Positions 9,701 to 17,049 of a DNA stretch of 64,000 nt are shown piece by piece. The stretch lies in the NCBI RefSeq assembly GCF_002234595.1, contig NZ_NMUL01000047.1, forward strand, positions 1 to 64,000, read 5' to 3'. Position numbers and translations under genes: made by a program. This DNA is from Amycolatopsis vastitatis (lineage in GTDB: Bacteria > Actinomycetota > Actinomycetes > Mycobacteriales > Pseudonocardiaceae). Every line of letters starts with the position of its first letter. Position 1 is the stretch's first letter. The notes below the pieces were generated by a model. It was not told the origin of the DNA and searched no databases. It worked only from the letters and a program-made list of their open reading frames with translations.

Positions 9701-10601
9701 CGTACAACGCCGACGCCAGGCGGTGATGGCGCCCGCAGTGCTCGAGAAAGTCCGCCCGGACACCCAGCACCACCCTGGCCCGGCTGGCCGGGTCGGTCGC
9801 GGCAGTCACCAGCGCGTCGATGAACCGTGCCCGCTGCGACTCGTCTGCGCACAGGGTGAAGAGTTCCTCGAACTGGTCGACGATCAGCACGACATCGGTT
9901 TCGGCAGCGGTGCCGGTCACAGCCTGACGGATCCGCAGATGAAGATTGCGCGGGTCTTCGGAAAACTCATCTCGAAGCGTTCCCGGCGCTGCGCCGAGGA
10001 GCTGCGCCAAGTGGACCGCGCATTCCTCGAGCGGGCGGTGTCCGGGAGTGAACACGACGACCGGAGCGTCGTTGTCCTGTTTGTGCTCGGCGGTCAGATG
10101 GGCGGCCAGTCCCGCGCGGAGCACCGAGGACTTGCCGCAGCCGGAGGGGCCGAAAACTCCGAGAAACCGGTACTGGTGCACCCTGTTCGCCAGGTCGGCG
10201 ACCAGTTCATCCCGGCCGAAGAACCGGTCGGCGTCCTCCCGTTCGAACGCGGCCAGCCCCAGATACGGCGCCCGGGCCTGGTCATTCGTGCTGGACGGTT
10301 CGGCGTTGGCCGCGGCCAATTCGGCCGCGACCGCCCGCCACCGCGTCGCCCACTCCGCGGTATCGCCGCCGCAGGCGGCAACATAGGCCACGGTGACCGA
10401 CAGGGTGGGCAGTTTTCGTCCGCCGGCCGCCTCCGACAGCGCCGCCGCGGAGTAGTGCGCGCGGGCCCCGAGCTCCCGATACGTCGGGCGCCCGACCTTC
10501 TCCCGCAGTTGCCGCAGGTCACGAGCGAACCGCACCACCACCCCGTCCCCGCCCTCCAGCGGTCGCTCGCCACGCGGCACCGCCACCACCTCCCACGCCA
10601 T
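6762..10601 (-). CDS. XRE-HTH / STAND NTPase / WD40 repeat protein
   Basis: 1279 residues from ATG 10601. Residues about 22-85 form a helix-turn-helix (FARDLRQLREKVGRPTYREL...SAAALSEAAGG). An nSTAND1-type NTPase starts at PYLGLAAFEREDADRFFGR (112-130), with Walker A GPSGCGKSS at 151-159 and Walker B VDQFEE at 241-246. A hydrophobic segment (VVVVTVLAVVALVMA) around residue 545 may cross the membrane. The second half is WD40 blades (VAFSPDG, LWNLADG, VRIWD motifs), about 12-14 in number. The layout is common in Streptomyces-type genomes: the propeller senses a ligand and the NTPase oligomerises. Target and output are unknown; regulation or abortive infection are possible. The start codon touches an inverted repeat (10601-10646). 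Confidence 0.9.
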   Translation of the reverse strand: MAWEVVAVPRGERPLEGGDGVVVRFARDLRQLREKVGRPTYRELGARAHYSAAALSEAAGGRKLPTLSVTVAYVAACGGDTAEWATRWRAVAAELAAANAEPSSTNDQARAPYLGLAAFEREDADRFFGRDELVADLANRVHQYRFLGVFGPSGCGKSSVLRAGLAAHLTAEHKQDNDAPVVVFTPGHRPLEECAVHLAQLLGAAPGTLRDEFSEDPRNLHLRIRQAVTGTAAETDVVLIVDQFEELFTLCADESQRARFIDALVTAATDPASRARVVLGVRADFLEHCGRHHRLASALYDTQVLVGPMRTDELRQAIVGPAEQAGYRLETALVARLVGDAARQAGMLPLVSHALLQTWLRRQGAVMTVAGYEAVGGIEHALARTAEQTYQALDTGQQILAHEIFLRLTALGEGTEDTKRRTARQEFDLDDPDTAVVLDTLARARLITLGDDSVEIAHEALIRHWPRLRTWLADDRDGHRLHRRLTEAAAEWDRHEREAGLLYRGARLDAWEGRPIDRLNDLERTFLTASRDAAERERRARRRRVRFTVGGLSTAVVVVTVLAVVALVMATRADDQRKLAVGRQLVADARAQLQVDPELGLLLAREAYNMAPSEDTEAVLRQATANSHIRTTLAESSSTITNYAERAALTGAAFSPDGKHVVTSDFDGEDGMLQVRAWDAEHGVGPATQTLRVEWKGTKLWNPVFSPDGRRIAVLGSEGLWVWDWEQVLAGRAQPMMSRRIRGDWRDKIAFSSDGQRVASGSDDGTVRIWNPAGDDHPAVLHGHDGSVYGVAFSRDGKWLASGGEDGTIRLWNLADGGSPAVLRGHEGSVTGVAFSPDGLHLASAGADGTVRMWDLTRTADAVVLGRHDSGVLDVAYSLDGHSIASTGNDSTVEIWNPDRSAAPTVLRGHRGAVWSAAFSPDGRSVASVADDGTAKIWDIDEVDDLTVLRGHQGRVLSVAASPDGRLVSGGQDGTVRIWQVSGSHAPIVLAGNTAPVVDVAVSPTGRQVAAVNEDGSVNIWKTDNPAAPTRLWEPHPGNPMLQVAFSADGNRLAGINMGPTRYIWSTPETSSAEPLAVVVDGQAPIGVWTASVVGWSSDGRRIAVVMNQTVMLWDLDVPSSLTALPGDASRTKTLAFSRDDDHLAGGDDDGTVHIWNIADPANVPGPVALHGRHQGAVTKVTFSQDGRQLATIGIDATVRIWKTIDTSEPLVLNGFRAAALVVAFLTGGRYVTAHDDGTIRIWRCPACGPIAEVLAQANRHVTRDLTAEERQRYLASSR

Positions 10602-10646
10602 TGTTCAGCGACCGTTGTCCAGAGTCCAGCAGCAGACACTGAACAA
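10601..10646. promoter_or_regulatory. Inverted repeat at the start of the XRE-STAND gene
   Basis: TTGTTCAG at 10601-10608 is mirrored by CTGAACAA at 10639-10646, a perfect 8-base inverted repeat with a 30-base spacer. One arm reaches into the start codon. Because the gene encodes an XRE-type domain, this may be its own operator. Function is inferred from position only. Confidence 0.4.
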
Positions 10647-10704
10647 CCCACACGACGTACACAGGCATGGCAACTACCCGCAAGATTCAGCACGCTCCGT
10701 TCGA

Positions 10705-10839
10705 GGCCGCAGCCGGTTGGCCTGCTCGGAGCCGCCAGGCTTGCGGAATCAGCACTGACAGAACGAACCATGGTGCGGGGAAATGGGGGAGGTGGAGTGC
10801 CGGTGACCGGCTCCTGGTCAGCCGGTCACCGGCACTTCC
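10705..10839. repeat. Dispersed hairpin repeat, copy 1 (partner 12018-12150)
   Basis: About 135 bases resembling 12018-12150 in the same orientation: GGCCGC-ACCGGTTGG, a GCGGAATCA...CTGACAGAAC block, a G-rich run, then a strong hairpin. It lies between the XRE-STAND gene and the I36-like gene and encodes no convincing protein. It may be a small mobile or REP-like element, or a repeated terminator. Confidence 0.7.
10797..10835. terminator. Perfect 16-bp hairpin, possible terminator or mobile hairpin
   Basis: GTGCCGGTGACCGGCT (10797-10812) pairs perfectly with AGCCGGTCACCGGCAC (10820-10835) around a 7-base loop. No U-tract follows on either strand. The same hairpin at 12108-12146 carries a compensated base-pair change, so the pairing itself seems to be kept. 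Confidence 0.6.
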
Positions 10840-11173
10840 AGCACCAGCGTCGCCCAAGACGGGAAATGTGGTGGGCAATGACCTGGAAGGCGAGGTCCGC
10901 GCATCGGGACGTATGCGTGTCGTAGCAGTGCGATCAGCGGGATGGTGGCAAGGATATGGCGGCCTCGCGCCCATTTGGGCAGACCATCGCCTCGTGGTAC
11001 AGGATGGCGAAGTGATTCACCTGAGCAGAACATTCCCCGGAAAGGCGTACGGCTGTCGATGGCATGACAGCGTCTGGTGACCAACCGGATCAGAGCAACT
11101 CGTCAACGCGGACGGGCTGCTTCGTCGCAGGCTGCTTACCGCACTTGTCGGTTCCATCTGAGAAAGGAGAACG
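10840..11173. other. Noncoding gap upstream of the I36-like gene
   Basis: Short open frames on both strands here have no family features. The stretch ends with the ribosome site AAAGGAG at 11163-11169 for the gene at 11174 and probably holds its promoter. Confidence 0.4.
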
Positions 11174-11740
11174 ATGATCAAAATGAAGATTATTGCAACT
11201 GTTGTGAGCGCGGTGATCGCGCTCATCGGCACGGTGCTGATGTCGGTACCCGCCGTCGCGGCAGACGGTCCCGCGGACTTCGTCGCGCAGGGGCAGGCCG
11301 CAGGGTTGTCCGCCGGGCAAGCCAGAGGCCTGCAGAACAAGGTCAACGGGTACCTGGCGAAGCTGGGCGGTCAGGCCCACCAAGTCGCGCCGAACCGGAT
11401 CGAGTCACCGGGGGCGGTGCTGAACGTCACCGTTCCCGGTGAGACCGAACCTCGCGCGCTGGGAGCATCGTGGATCCCGGAGTGCCAGGGCGGGGCGAAC
11501 TTCGGATGGTTCTGCGCCTACGAGTACGGGTCGTTCGGTGGCGACAACATCGGCTTCTACGACTGCGGCCAGTACAAGGGCATTCCGTGGTACACGACGG
11601 GCTCGTGGGAGAACAACCAGACACGCGGCACACAACCGTACGTCTATTACGGCAGCGGATCGGGACGGCTGCCGGGGGCCTACTCCGTGCAGCGCGCGGG
11701 CATGAACTGGGGGCCGGTGTACGGGATTGTCGCCTGTTAG
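11174..11740 (+). CDS. Secreted peptidase-inhibitor-I36-like protein
   Basis: 188 residues from ATG 11174, with GGAG at 11166-11169. The signal peptide is clear: MIKMKIIATVVSAVIALIG followed by an AVAA cleavage site near residue 30. The mature part has a helical region (QAAGLSAGQARGLQNKVNG) and then a Cys- and aromatic-rich beta domain (CQGGANFGWFCAYEYGSF, FYDCGQYKGIPW, ending GPVYGIVAC). That four-cysteine pattern resembles the peptidase inhibitor I36 / beta-gamma-crystallin-like proteins secreted by actinomycetes. It probably acts outside the cell. It is a single gene with its own promoter region; function beyond family resemblance is inferred. Confidence 0.75.
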   Translation: MIKMKIIATVVSAVIALIGTVLMSVPAVAADGPADFVAQGQAAGLSAGQARGLQNKVNGYLAKLGGQAHQVAPNRIESPGAVLNVTVPGETEPRALGASWIPECQGGANFGWFCAYEYGSFGGDNIGFYDCGQYKGIPWYTTGSWENNQTRGTQPYVYYGSGSGRLPGAYSVQRAGMNWGPVYGIVAC

Positions 11741-12017
11741 TGATCGCGGCTGGCTGCGGCGGGAGCGCCTGGGACGCACGCGACGTCCAGGCGCTCACCG
11801 CCGCGCCAGGTACCTCGGCCAGGACACACCGTATTCGCCCAGGAGCCGACGGCCACGCGGTCGCGACTCCAGTCGCCGGCGCTGCCGTGCCCCCAGCATG
11901 GCCATCGCCGCGGCGACCTGATCGTCGGCGACGCCCGCCACCGGCCGGTCGGACCGAGCAAAGCGCCGAGCGCGTTGGCGTAGGCGCACAGCGTGTTCGC
12001 ATTGCCGGCGACCTTCG
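11741..12017. other. Gap with possible decayed coding sequence
   Basis: A minus-strand frame (VADDQVAAAMAMLGARQR, then LLGEYGVSWPRYLARR) reads moderately like coding sequence but has no recognisable start or family, and its upstream end runs into the dispersed repeat at 12018. It may be a remnant of a gene cut by that repeat. Confidence 0.3.
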
Positions 12018-12150
12018 GGGCCGCAACCGGTTGGTCTGCTCTGGGCCGCCAGAGCTCGCGGAATCACGCTGACAGAACAAGCCATGGCCGGGGGGATCGG
12101 GGGAGGAGTGCCGGTGATCGGCTCATGGTCAGCCGATCACCGGCACTTCC
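12018..12150. repeat. Dispersed hairpin repeat, copy 2 (partner 10705-10839)
   Basis: Same order of blocks as copy 1, ending in a hairpin: GTGCCGGTGATCGGCT at 12108-12123 pairs perfectly with AGCCGATCACCGGCAC at 12131-12146 around a 7-base loop. Compared with copy 1, one C-G pair has become T-A on both arms together. The hairpin lies about 100 bases downstream of lsr2 (minus strand) and could act as its terminator. Confidence 0.7.
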
Positions 12151-12191
12151 GGCGCTACAGAGGTTGAGTGGCTGGGATTGCGATCAATTCA

Positions 12192-12501
12192 GCTCGCCGT
12201 CGACGGAGGAACCATGGCGAGCTCTCCCCAGTGATCGGCTGCCATGGGCGTTACTTTTTCGCGGCGGCTACCTTCCTGCGCGGTGCCCGCTTACGGGCCG
12301 GGGCTGGTTCGGCGGCCTGCCGCTGTGCGTCGTCGTAGGCGGTGACGATCTCGGAGGAGAGACGGCCCCGTTCGGAGACCTCGTAGCCGTTGTCGCTGGC
12401 CCAGGCGCGGATCGCGCGCGAGCGTTCGCGGTCCGTCGTGCCGGCTGTTGACTGGCCGGTCGCGACACGCAGCTTGCGGCCACCCGTCCTGCGGCCTGCG
12501 T
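12192..12501. repeat. lsr2 3' segment, copy B (partner 6412-6727)
   Basis: Source-like copy of the segment duplicated at 6412-6727. Here it is part of an intact lsr2 gene, so this is probably the parent copy. Confidence 0.85.
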
Positions 12502-12655
12502 TGATGAAGCGGGCGAGTTCGTCGCGCAGGGCGGCGGCGTTGTCGTCGGAGAGGTCGATCTCGTAGCTGATGCCGTCGAGACCGAACGGAACGGTGTGGG
12601 TGGCGGGGGTGCCGTCGAGGTCGTCCAGCATCTCGACGAGGACCTTTTGGGCCAT
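12251..12655 (-). CDS. lsr2: Lsr2 nucleoid-associated protein
   Basis: 134 residues from ATG 12655 (MAQKVLVEMLDDLDG), preceded by GGAGAA. The N-terminal half (VLVEMLDDLDG, then TVPFGLDGISYEIDLSDDNA) is the beta-strand/helix dimerisation domain. The C-terminal half (RSRAIRAWASDNGYEVSERGR) holds the RGR minor-groove motif, followed by a basic Ala/Lys/Arg tail. Lsr2 is the H-NS-like silencer of AT-rich and foreign DNA in Actinobacteria. This is a standalone gene in an accessory region, so it is probably an additional copy rather than the chromosomal housekeeping one. A sigma-70-like promoter and an inverted repeat lie just upstream. Confidence 0.93.
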   Translation of the reverse strand: MAQKVLVEMLDDLDGTPATHTVPFGLDGISYEIDLSDDNAAALRDELARFINAGRRTGGRKLRVATGQSTAGTTDRERSRAIRAWASDNGYEVSERGRLSSEIVTAYDDAQRQAAEPAPARKRAPRRKVAAAKK

Positions 12656-12713
12656 GGGAATTCTCCAACTGGTCGGCTGTGCGTCTGCTGTGAACAGGCG
12701 CACGATCTGCAGG

Positions 12714-12728
12714 GATCCACTGTGGATC
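12714..12728. promoter_or_regulatory. Inverted repeat over the lsr2 -10 region
   Basis: GATCCAC (12714-12720) and GTGGATC (12722-12728) form a perfect 7+1+7 palindrome that overlaps the -10 box and the likely transcription start of lsr2. It has the form of a dimeric-repressor site; the regulator is unknown. Confidence 0.5.
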
Positions 12729-12754
12729 ATACATACTGGCCGGTATCGCGGCAA
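12726..12754 (-). promoter_or_regulatory. lsr2 promoter, sigma-70-like
   Basis: On the minus strand TTGCCG (12754-12749) is separated by exactly 17 bases from TATGAT (12731-12726). This is a good -35/-10 pair for a high-GC organism. Transcription would start near 12719 and leave a leader of about 64 bases before the lsr2 ATG at 12655. Confidence 0.65.
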
Positions 12755-13569
12755 TTATCATCCTCAGCGTTGAACGATATCCCCGCCGTGGGGTGCATGA
12801 ACTTCGGGCAACACTTCGTGGCGATCTTTCGGACGACAAGCCGCCGGGTGCACGGAAACACTACGTGCAGCGACGGAATGTCAGTGTTATCTCGTCACGT
12901 CGCACGTGCTGAACTTCGCGCTCGTCGGTCCGGCGCACCTACCGCAGCCGGCATTGCGGGGTCCATCCGGACGATCCCTTGCGTGCCAGGGTGGCGAACG
13001 CCCTCGGCGACATTCGCCCCGAACGTGGAGAGACCGTCCACGTGTGTCTTGACCTGGTGACATCTGCCTCTGAACGTATTCGCTGCCACGCGCGTCGCGG
13101 CGAACGCGAGATCTGGGCTGCGATGTCGGGTACTGGTCTGTTCGGCGCAATCGCCGAACGGTGCTCCGAAATCACGGGCGAGTTTCTGTCCATCGCTCGC
13201 GGCGCGGGCAGGCGGTGGCCGGCTCGTCAGATGAGAAACGCGGGCGGGGGTGAACAAGTCCGTGATCGAGAAGCTGGGATTCGCTGTTCAGGTCCGCGTG
13301 GGGGCGTGAGTCCGTCCCTGACGGGGGCGGGCCGACCACTGCGATGTGCGCGTGTGGCGCCGTTCAGGGGCGTGCGAAGAAGCGCCGCCACCATGCGTCA
13401 CGCGGGCCCGTCGGTAGTTGGTTGCAGCCCGGGCCGATCCTCGCTCGTTGTGTCGTCGGTCTGGCGCCGGGCTCGTGCAGGATGCGGTGGGCGTGTCACA
13501 AGTCGTGGGTGAGCTGCGACTGTGGGGGTGGGGTTGCCCCCTTGGGGTCGGACACCTTGATTCCAGACG
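12755..13569. other. Long gap between lsr2 and the IS30 remnant
   Basis: About 800 bases. Several open frames exist on both strands, but none shows a convincing start, motif or consistent frame. It may hold decayed DNA displaced by the IS elements to its right. No RNA gene or repeat was recognised. Confidence 0.4.
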
Positions 13570-14387
13570 GTGGTCTGGAGGGAGGATGTCCTGGTGTCTC
13601 GCAGGTCGTGGAGCCCGGAGCAGATCTCTCACCGGCTCCCGGTTGATTTCCCCGATGATGAGTCCATGCGCATCAGCCACGAGGCGATCTACCAGTCGCT
13701 GTTCATCGAGGGACGCGGCGCGCTCAAGCGAGAGCTGGTCGCGTGTCTGCGCACCGGGCGGGCCCTGCGGGAACCGCGAGCCCGATCACGCAACAAGTCA
13801 CAGGGGCATGTCAGCGCGGACGTCGTCCTCAGCGAACGCCCCACCGAAGCCGCCGATCGCGCCGTTCCAGGGCACTGGGAGGGGGATCTGATCATCGGGA
13901 CGGGCCGGTCCGCGATCGGCACGCTGGTCGAGCGCAGCAGCCGGTCCACGCTCCTGGTGCACCTGCCCAGGCTGGAGGGCTGGGGAGAGAACCCACCGGT
14001 GAAGAACGGGCCGTCGCTCGGCTGTTACGGCGCCGTCGCGATGAACGCCGCGTTGGCTGCCTCGATCACGCAGCTACAGGAGCAACTGCGGCGGACGATC
14101 ACGTGGGACCGCGGGAAAGAACTGTCCGGGCACGCACAGCTGACCCTCGAGACCGGGACGAGGGTTTCTTCGCCGACCCGCACTCACCATGGCAGCGCCC
14201 GACCAACGAGAACACGAATGGCTTGCTGCGCCAGTACTTCCCGAAGGGCCACCGATCTTTCCCGGTGGTCAGCTGAGGAGCTCGAGGCTATCGCCTTCAC
14301 GATCAACAACCGGCCCCGCAAGTTCCTCGGTTGGCGAACCCCGGCCGAAGCCTTCGCCGAACAGCTACGCTTACTCCTACAACCCGG
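13570..14387 (+). pseudogene. IS30-family transposase, N-truncated and frameshifted
   Basis: The protein reads SRRSWSPEQISHRL, IRISHEAIYQSLF-like sequence (MRISHEAIYQSLF), RAVPGHWEGDLIIG, TLVERSSRSTLL, and RTITWDRGKELSGH, all typical of IS30 transposases (HWEGDLI and WDRG hold catalytic acids). Near 14160 the frame shifts to FFADPHSPWQRPTNENT and LLRQYFPKG, and then back to TDLSRWSAEELEAIAF and NNRPRKFLGW. The N-terminal helix-turn-helix (about 100 residues) is missing. With two frameshifts and a missing 5' end the element is dead. No terminal inverted repeats were identified. Confidence 0.85.
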
Positions 14388-14391
14388 TGTT

Positions 14392-14620
14392 GCATCGACC
14401 GATTGAACTCGCCCAATACACCTCCGGCCAGTTCCGCACCGCCCTCGCCGAACACAGGATCCGTCCCTCGGTCGGGCGGGTCGGATCCTGCTACGACAAC
14501 GCCGTCGCCGAAGCCTTCTTCGCCACCCTGAAAACCGAGATCGGTGTCTCGATCTGGCCCACCCGAAGCGAGGCCCGCCAGGACATCTTCACCTACCTAC
14601 GCTACTACAACCACTGTGAG
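14392..14620 (+). pseudogene. IS3-family transposase (OrfB) fragment
   Basis: A stretch fused in frame to nothing recognisable reads IELAQYTSGQFRTALAEHRI, PSVGRVGSCYDNAVAEAFF and LKTEIG, then FTYLRYYN. This is the C-terminal DDE segment of IS3-family OrfB with the DNAxAE(A/S)FF block. Both ends are missing: it begins directly after the IS30 remnant and stops at CECWGW. It is a nested-IS graveyard fragment. Confidence 0.85.
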
Positions 14621-14915
14621 TGTTGGGGGTGGCTGGTCTGGGACTGGCCGACCAGGGTGGGCGGCGGCCGCCCCGGCTCGAGGTCGTGACTCATACAATC
14701 ACTGGCCCGTGTGGTGCCTTTCGGTTGGACTTGCCCGTCCAGCAGCCGGAGCGGCCGACGCCGTCCTGGCCCACCTCGGTGTCCTGATCAGGAGATTGCC
14801 CGATCTGCAGATCGTGGCCCGTCACAGTGCCGAACCGGGGTGACCTCTTCCCAGACCGGCGCCGGCCGTCTGCGGCCGGACCGCTGTTCCTAGAGAGGAA
14901 AGTAGCCCGACCAGC
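14621..14915. other. Left noncoding flank of IS110
   Basis: About 295 bases between the IS3 fragment and the IS110 start codon, ending in a ribosome site (GAGAGGAAAG) before ATG 14916. In IS110-family elements this side carries the promoter and often the bridge-RNA region. No structure was verified by hand. Confidence 0.4.
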
Positions 14916-15984
14916 ATGACCATCGTCGCGCACAATCACTCCTACGTCATCGGCGTGGACACCCACGCGCGCAACCATGTTTTCGCGATCTTGGCCGCCA
15001 CCGGGCAGCCCATCGCCTCAGCCGAGTTCCCCGCGACCAAAGCCGGCATGGCCCGCGCGATCGCGTGGGCCACCCGACGCACCGGCGAGAACCGTGCCGT
15101 TCTCTGGGTCGTCGAGGGTGTGGCGACATACGGCGCCCGGCTCGCAGGCGCCATTGCCGACTCCGGATACCAGGTCGTCGAGGCGCCGCAGATGAATGCC
15201 CGCGCCCACCGAGGGGTCGGGAAATCTCATTCGCTAGACGCTCGCCGCATCGCCGAGGCCGCGCTGCCGCTGGAGGAAACCCAGCTCCGTCACCCGCGCT
15301 CTGACGAGGGCGAACGATCCGCACTGCGTGTCCTGGTGACAGCCCGGGACCACATGACCGGTGAACGCACCGCGACCGTCAACGCGCTGACCGCACTGGT
15401 GCGTGCGATCGACCTGGGCATCGACGCGCGTCGCCCACTACGCAGCATACAAGTACTCGAGATCTCCCATTGGCGCACCCGAGACGAGCCACTCGGCAAG
15501 GCGACCGCTCGAGCCGAAGCCGTGCGCCTGGCCACCCGCATCGTTGCCCTCAACGACGAACTCACCGCCAACCGACAGACGATCGCCACCCCTCGTGCGC
15601 ACCACACCGGCCGCCGGGCTGCTCGAGAAAACCGGAATCGGACCCGTCACCGCGGCTGTCTGCCTGACCGCCTGGTCCCACCACGGCCGGGTCCGTTCCG
15701 AAGCCGCGTTCGCCTGCCTCGCCGGGGTCAACCCGATCCCAGCCTCCTCAGGAAACACCGTCCGCCATCGCCTCAACCGCGGCGGAGACCGGCGCGTGAA
15801 CCGCGCCCTGCACATGGCCACGACCACCCGCATGATCCACGACCCTGCGACCCGCGAATACGTCGAACGCCGACGCGCCGACGGGCGCACCACCAAAGAG
15901 ATCCGCCGCTGCCTCAAGCGCTACCTCGCCCGCCAGATCTACCGCCACCTCAACGCAGCCAGCGAAACACCGATCCGAGCTTGA
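14916..15984 (+). pseudogene. IS110-family transposase, one frameshift
   Basis: From ATG 14916 the N-terminal DEDD (RuvC-like) domain is clear: YVIGVDTHARNHVFAIL, LWVVEGVATYGARL, KSHSLDARRIAEAAL. Near 15600 the frame shifts; the C-terminal transposase_20 domain continues in another frame: LLEKTGIGPVTAAVCLTAWS, SEAAFACLAGVNPIPASSG, RLNRGGDRRVNRALH, and ends at 15984. Apart from the shift it is full length (about 355 residues). IS110 elements use a recombination-type mechanism with a guide (bridge) RNA encoded in the noncoding end. The left flank 14700-14915 could hold that RNA, but I cannot fold it here. Its right edge abuts a truncated caspase gene at about 16100. Confidence 0.9.
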
Positions 15985-16097
15985 CGGGACATAGGAGAGT
16001 CCACCGGCTGCACTCCACCAACGGCCAGAACACCCCAGCCGAAACCCGAACCAACCACTACGCTCAACCCGCAGCTGCCTAAAACCCCGTGTCCGCC

Positions 16098-16184
16098 TCA
16101 ACGGGGCAACTCCAGGGCGTTCGGATAGTGGGCGATAGCGGTGGCGATCAGGTAGCGGGGCGGGCCGGCGGTGTCAGCGGGCAT
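16098..16184 (-). pseudogene. Beheaded second copy of the caspase gene (first 28 codons)
   Basis: From ATG 16184 the minus strand reads MPADTAGPPRYLIATAIAHY then PNALELPR and stop. It matches the first residues of the caspase-NTPase gene at 21804 (MPADSDGPRRYLVATAVAHY). It overlaps the end of the upstream hydrolase gene by 11 bases, exactly as in the other copy. Homology ends at about 16115, where IS110-side DNA begins, so the rest of this caspase gene was lost with or after the IS110 insertion. Confidence 0.85.
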
Positions 16185-17037
16185 GCAGACCGTCCGCGAT
16201 CGCCGTCCCGGTGAGTTTGTCGGTGAGGTAGGCGGCGACGGCGTGGGCGCGGGCACCGTTGTGCACCACCGCATTGACCACGCGCGGCCCAAACCGCGGC
16301 CGCAGGTCCTTCTCCAGCGCGACGACGTCCCCGCGATCGGCCACGTTCGTCCACACCAGGGTGTCCGATCCTGGCCAGGCTCCGAGCCCGTCGTGTGGGG
16401 TCGGGTCCAGCCGGTCGAAGATCAGATTCGCGATCCCGAGCGGTGACCCGAGAGTGACCAGCGCCTGCACCTGGTGGTCCGGCATCGCCGCCAGGACCTC
16501 ATACGCGACCACGGACCCCAGTGAGTGCGCCACCACCACCCGCGTCTCTGCCGTGATCAGCTTCCGGACCGCCGCTCGCGCCGCGTCGCGCAGCCGAGGG
16601 TCCTGCAGGTAACGGCGGACCTGTTTGAGATCGAACACCATCGCCCGCAACGCTAGCCCCCCGAAGAACCGCGACCGGGACAGCTGCCGCAACGCCGCCT
16701 GCACCGACCCCGGCGCCCGCACCAGCGTGTCCGCCTCCGGCGGCGCAACCTTCGGATCCACCCGCGCGGCCTCTCGCCACCACGCCAGCAGCAACTCTTC
16801 TTCCAGGCCGGGATCGACGTCGGCCGCGGTGAACATCGGGTCCCCGACCGTCAGCAGCTCCCCGGCTGGGCGGAACAGGTCGCCGTAGAACCCCATTGCC
16901 ACGTCGTCGGCGGTAGCTGCGTCGCCTTGGTCGGCGCGAGTGAGCCCGTCCAGCAGCGCGGGCACCCAGGTCTGCGAAAGTGACTGCTCCCCGGCAGCCT
17001 GCTGGCCGATGCCGTGCACGCAGGCGATCCGTCCCAC
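16174..17037 (-). CDS. Alpha/beta-hydrolase, first gene of a caspase module (intact copy)
   Basis: About 287 residues starting at GTG 17037 with GGGAGG just upstream (an upstream TTG at 17049 lies inside that ribosome site). Key motifs are the oxyanion-type ACVHGIGQ near the N-terminus and the nucleophile elbow VVVAHSLGSVVAYEVLA (GxSxG variant, Ser in HSLGS), followed by LVTLGSPLGI. These mark a serine hydrolase/lipase-like alpha/beta fold. A late Asp (NVADRGDVVALE) and a His-containing segment (VHNGARAHAVAAYL) could complete the triad. Its last codons overlap the start of a caspase gene by 11 bases, so the two proteins were made from one transcript. The partner caspase here is destroyed. A lipase acting with a caspase-NTPase would suit a cell-killing role; that is inference. 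Confidence 0.85.
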   Translation of the reverse strand: MGRIACVHGIGQQAAGEQSLSQTWVPALLDGLTRADQGDAATADDVAMGFYGDLFRPAGELLTVGDPMFTAADVDPGLEEELLLAWWREAARVDPKVAPPEADTLVRAPGSVQAALRQLSRSRFFGGLALRAMVFDLKQVRRYLQDPRLRDAARAAVRKLITAETRVVVAHSLGSVVAYEVLAAMPDHQVQALVTLGSPLGIANLIFDRLDPTPHDGLGAWPGSDTLVWTNVADRGDVVALEKDLRPRFGPRVVNAVVHNGARAHAVAAYLTDKLTGTAIADGLHAR

Positions 17038-17049
17038 CACACCTCCCAA

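Noticed and set aside
12979..13512. Plus-strand 177-codon frame between lsr2 and the IS30 remnant
   Set aside because: No ribosome site, family motif or sustained codon bias was found; left as unassigned gap.
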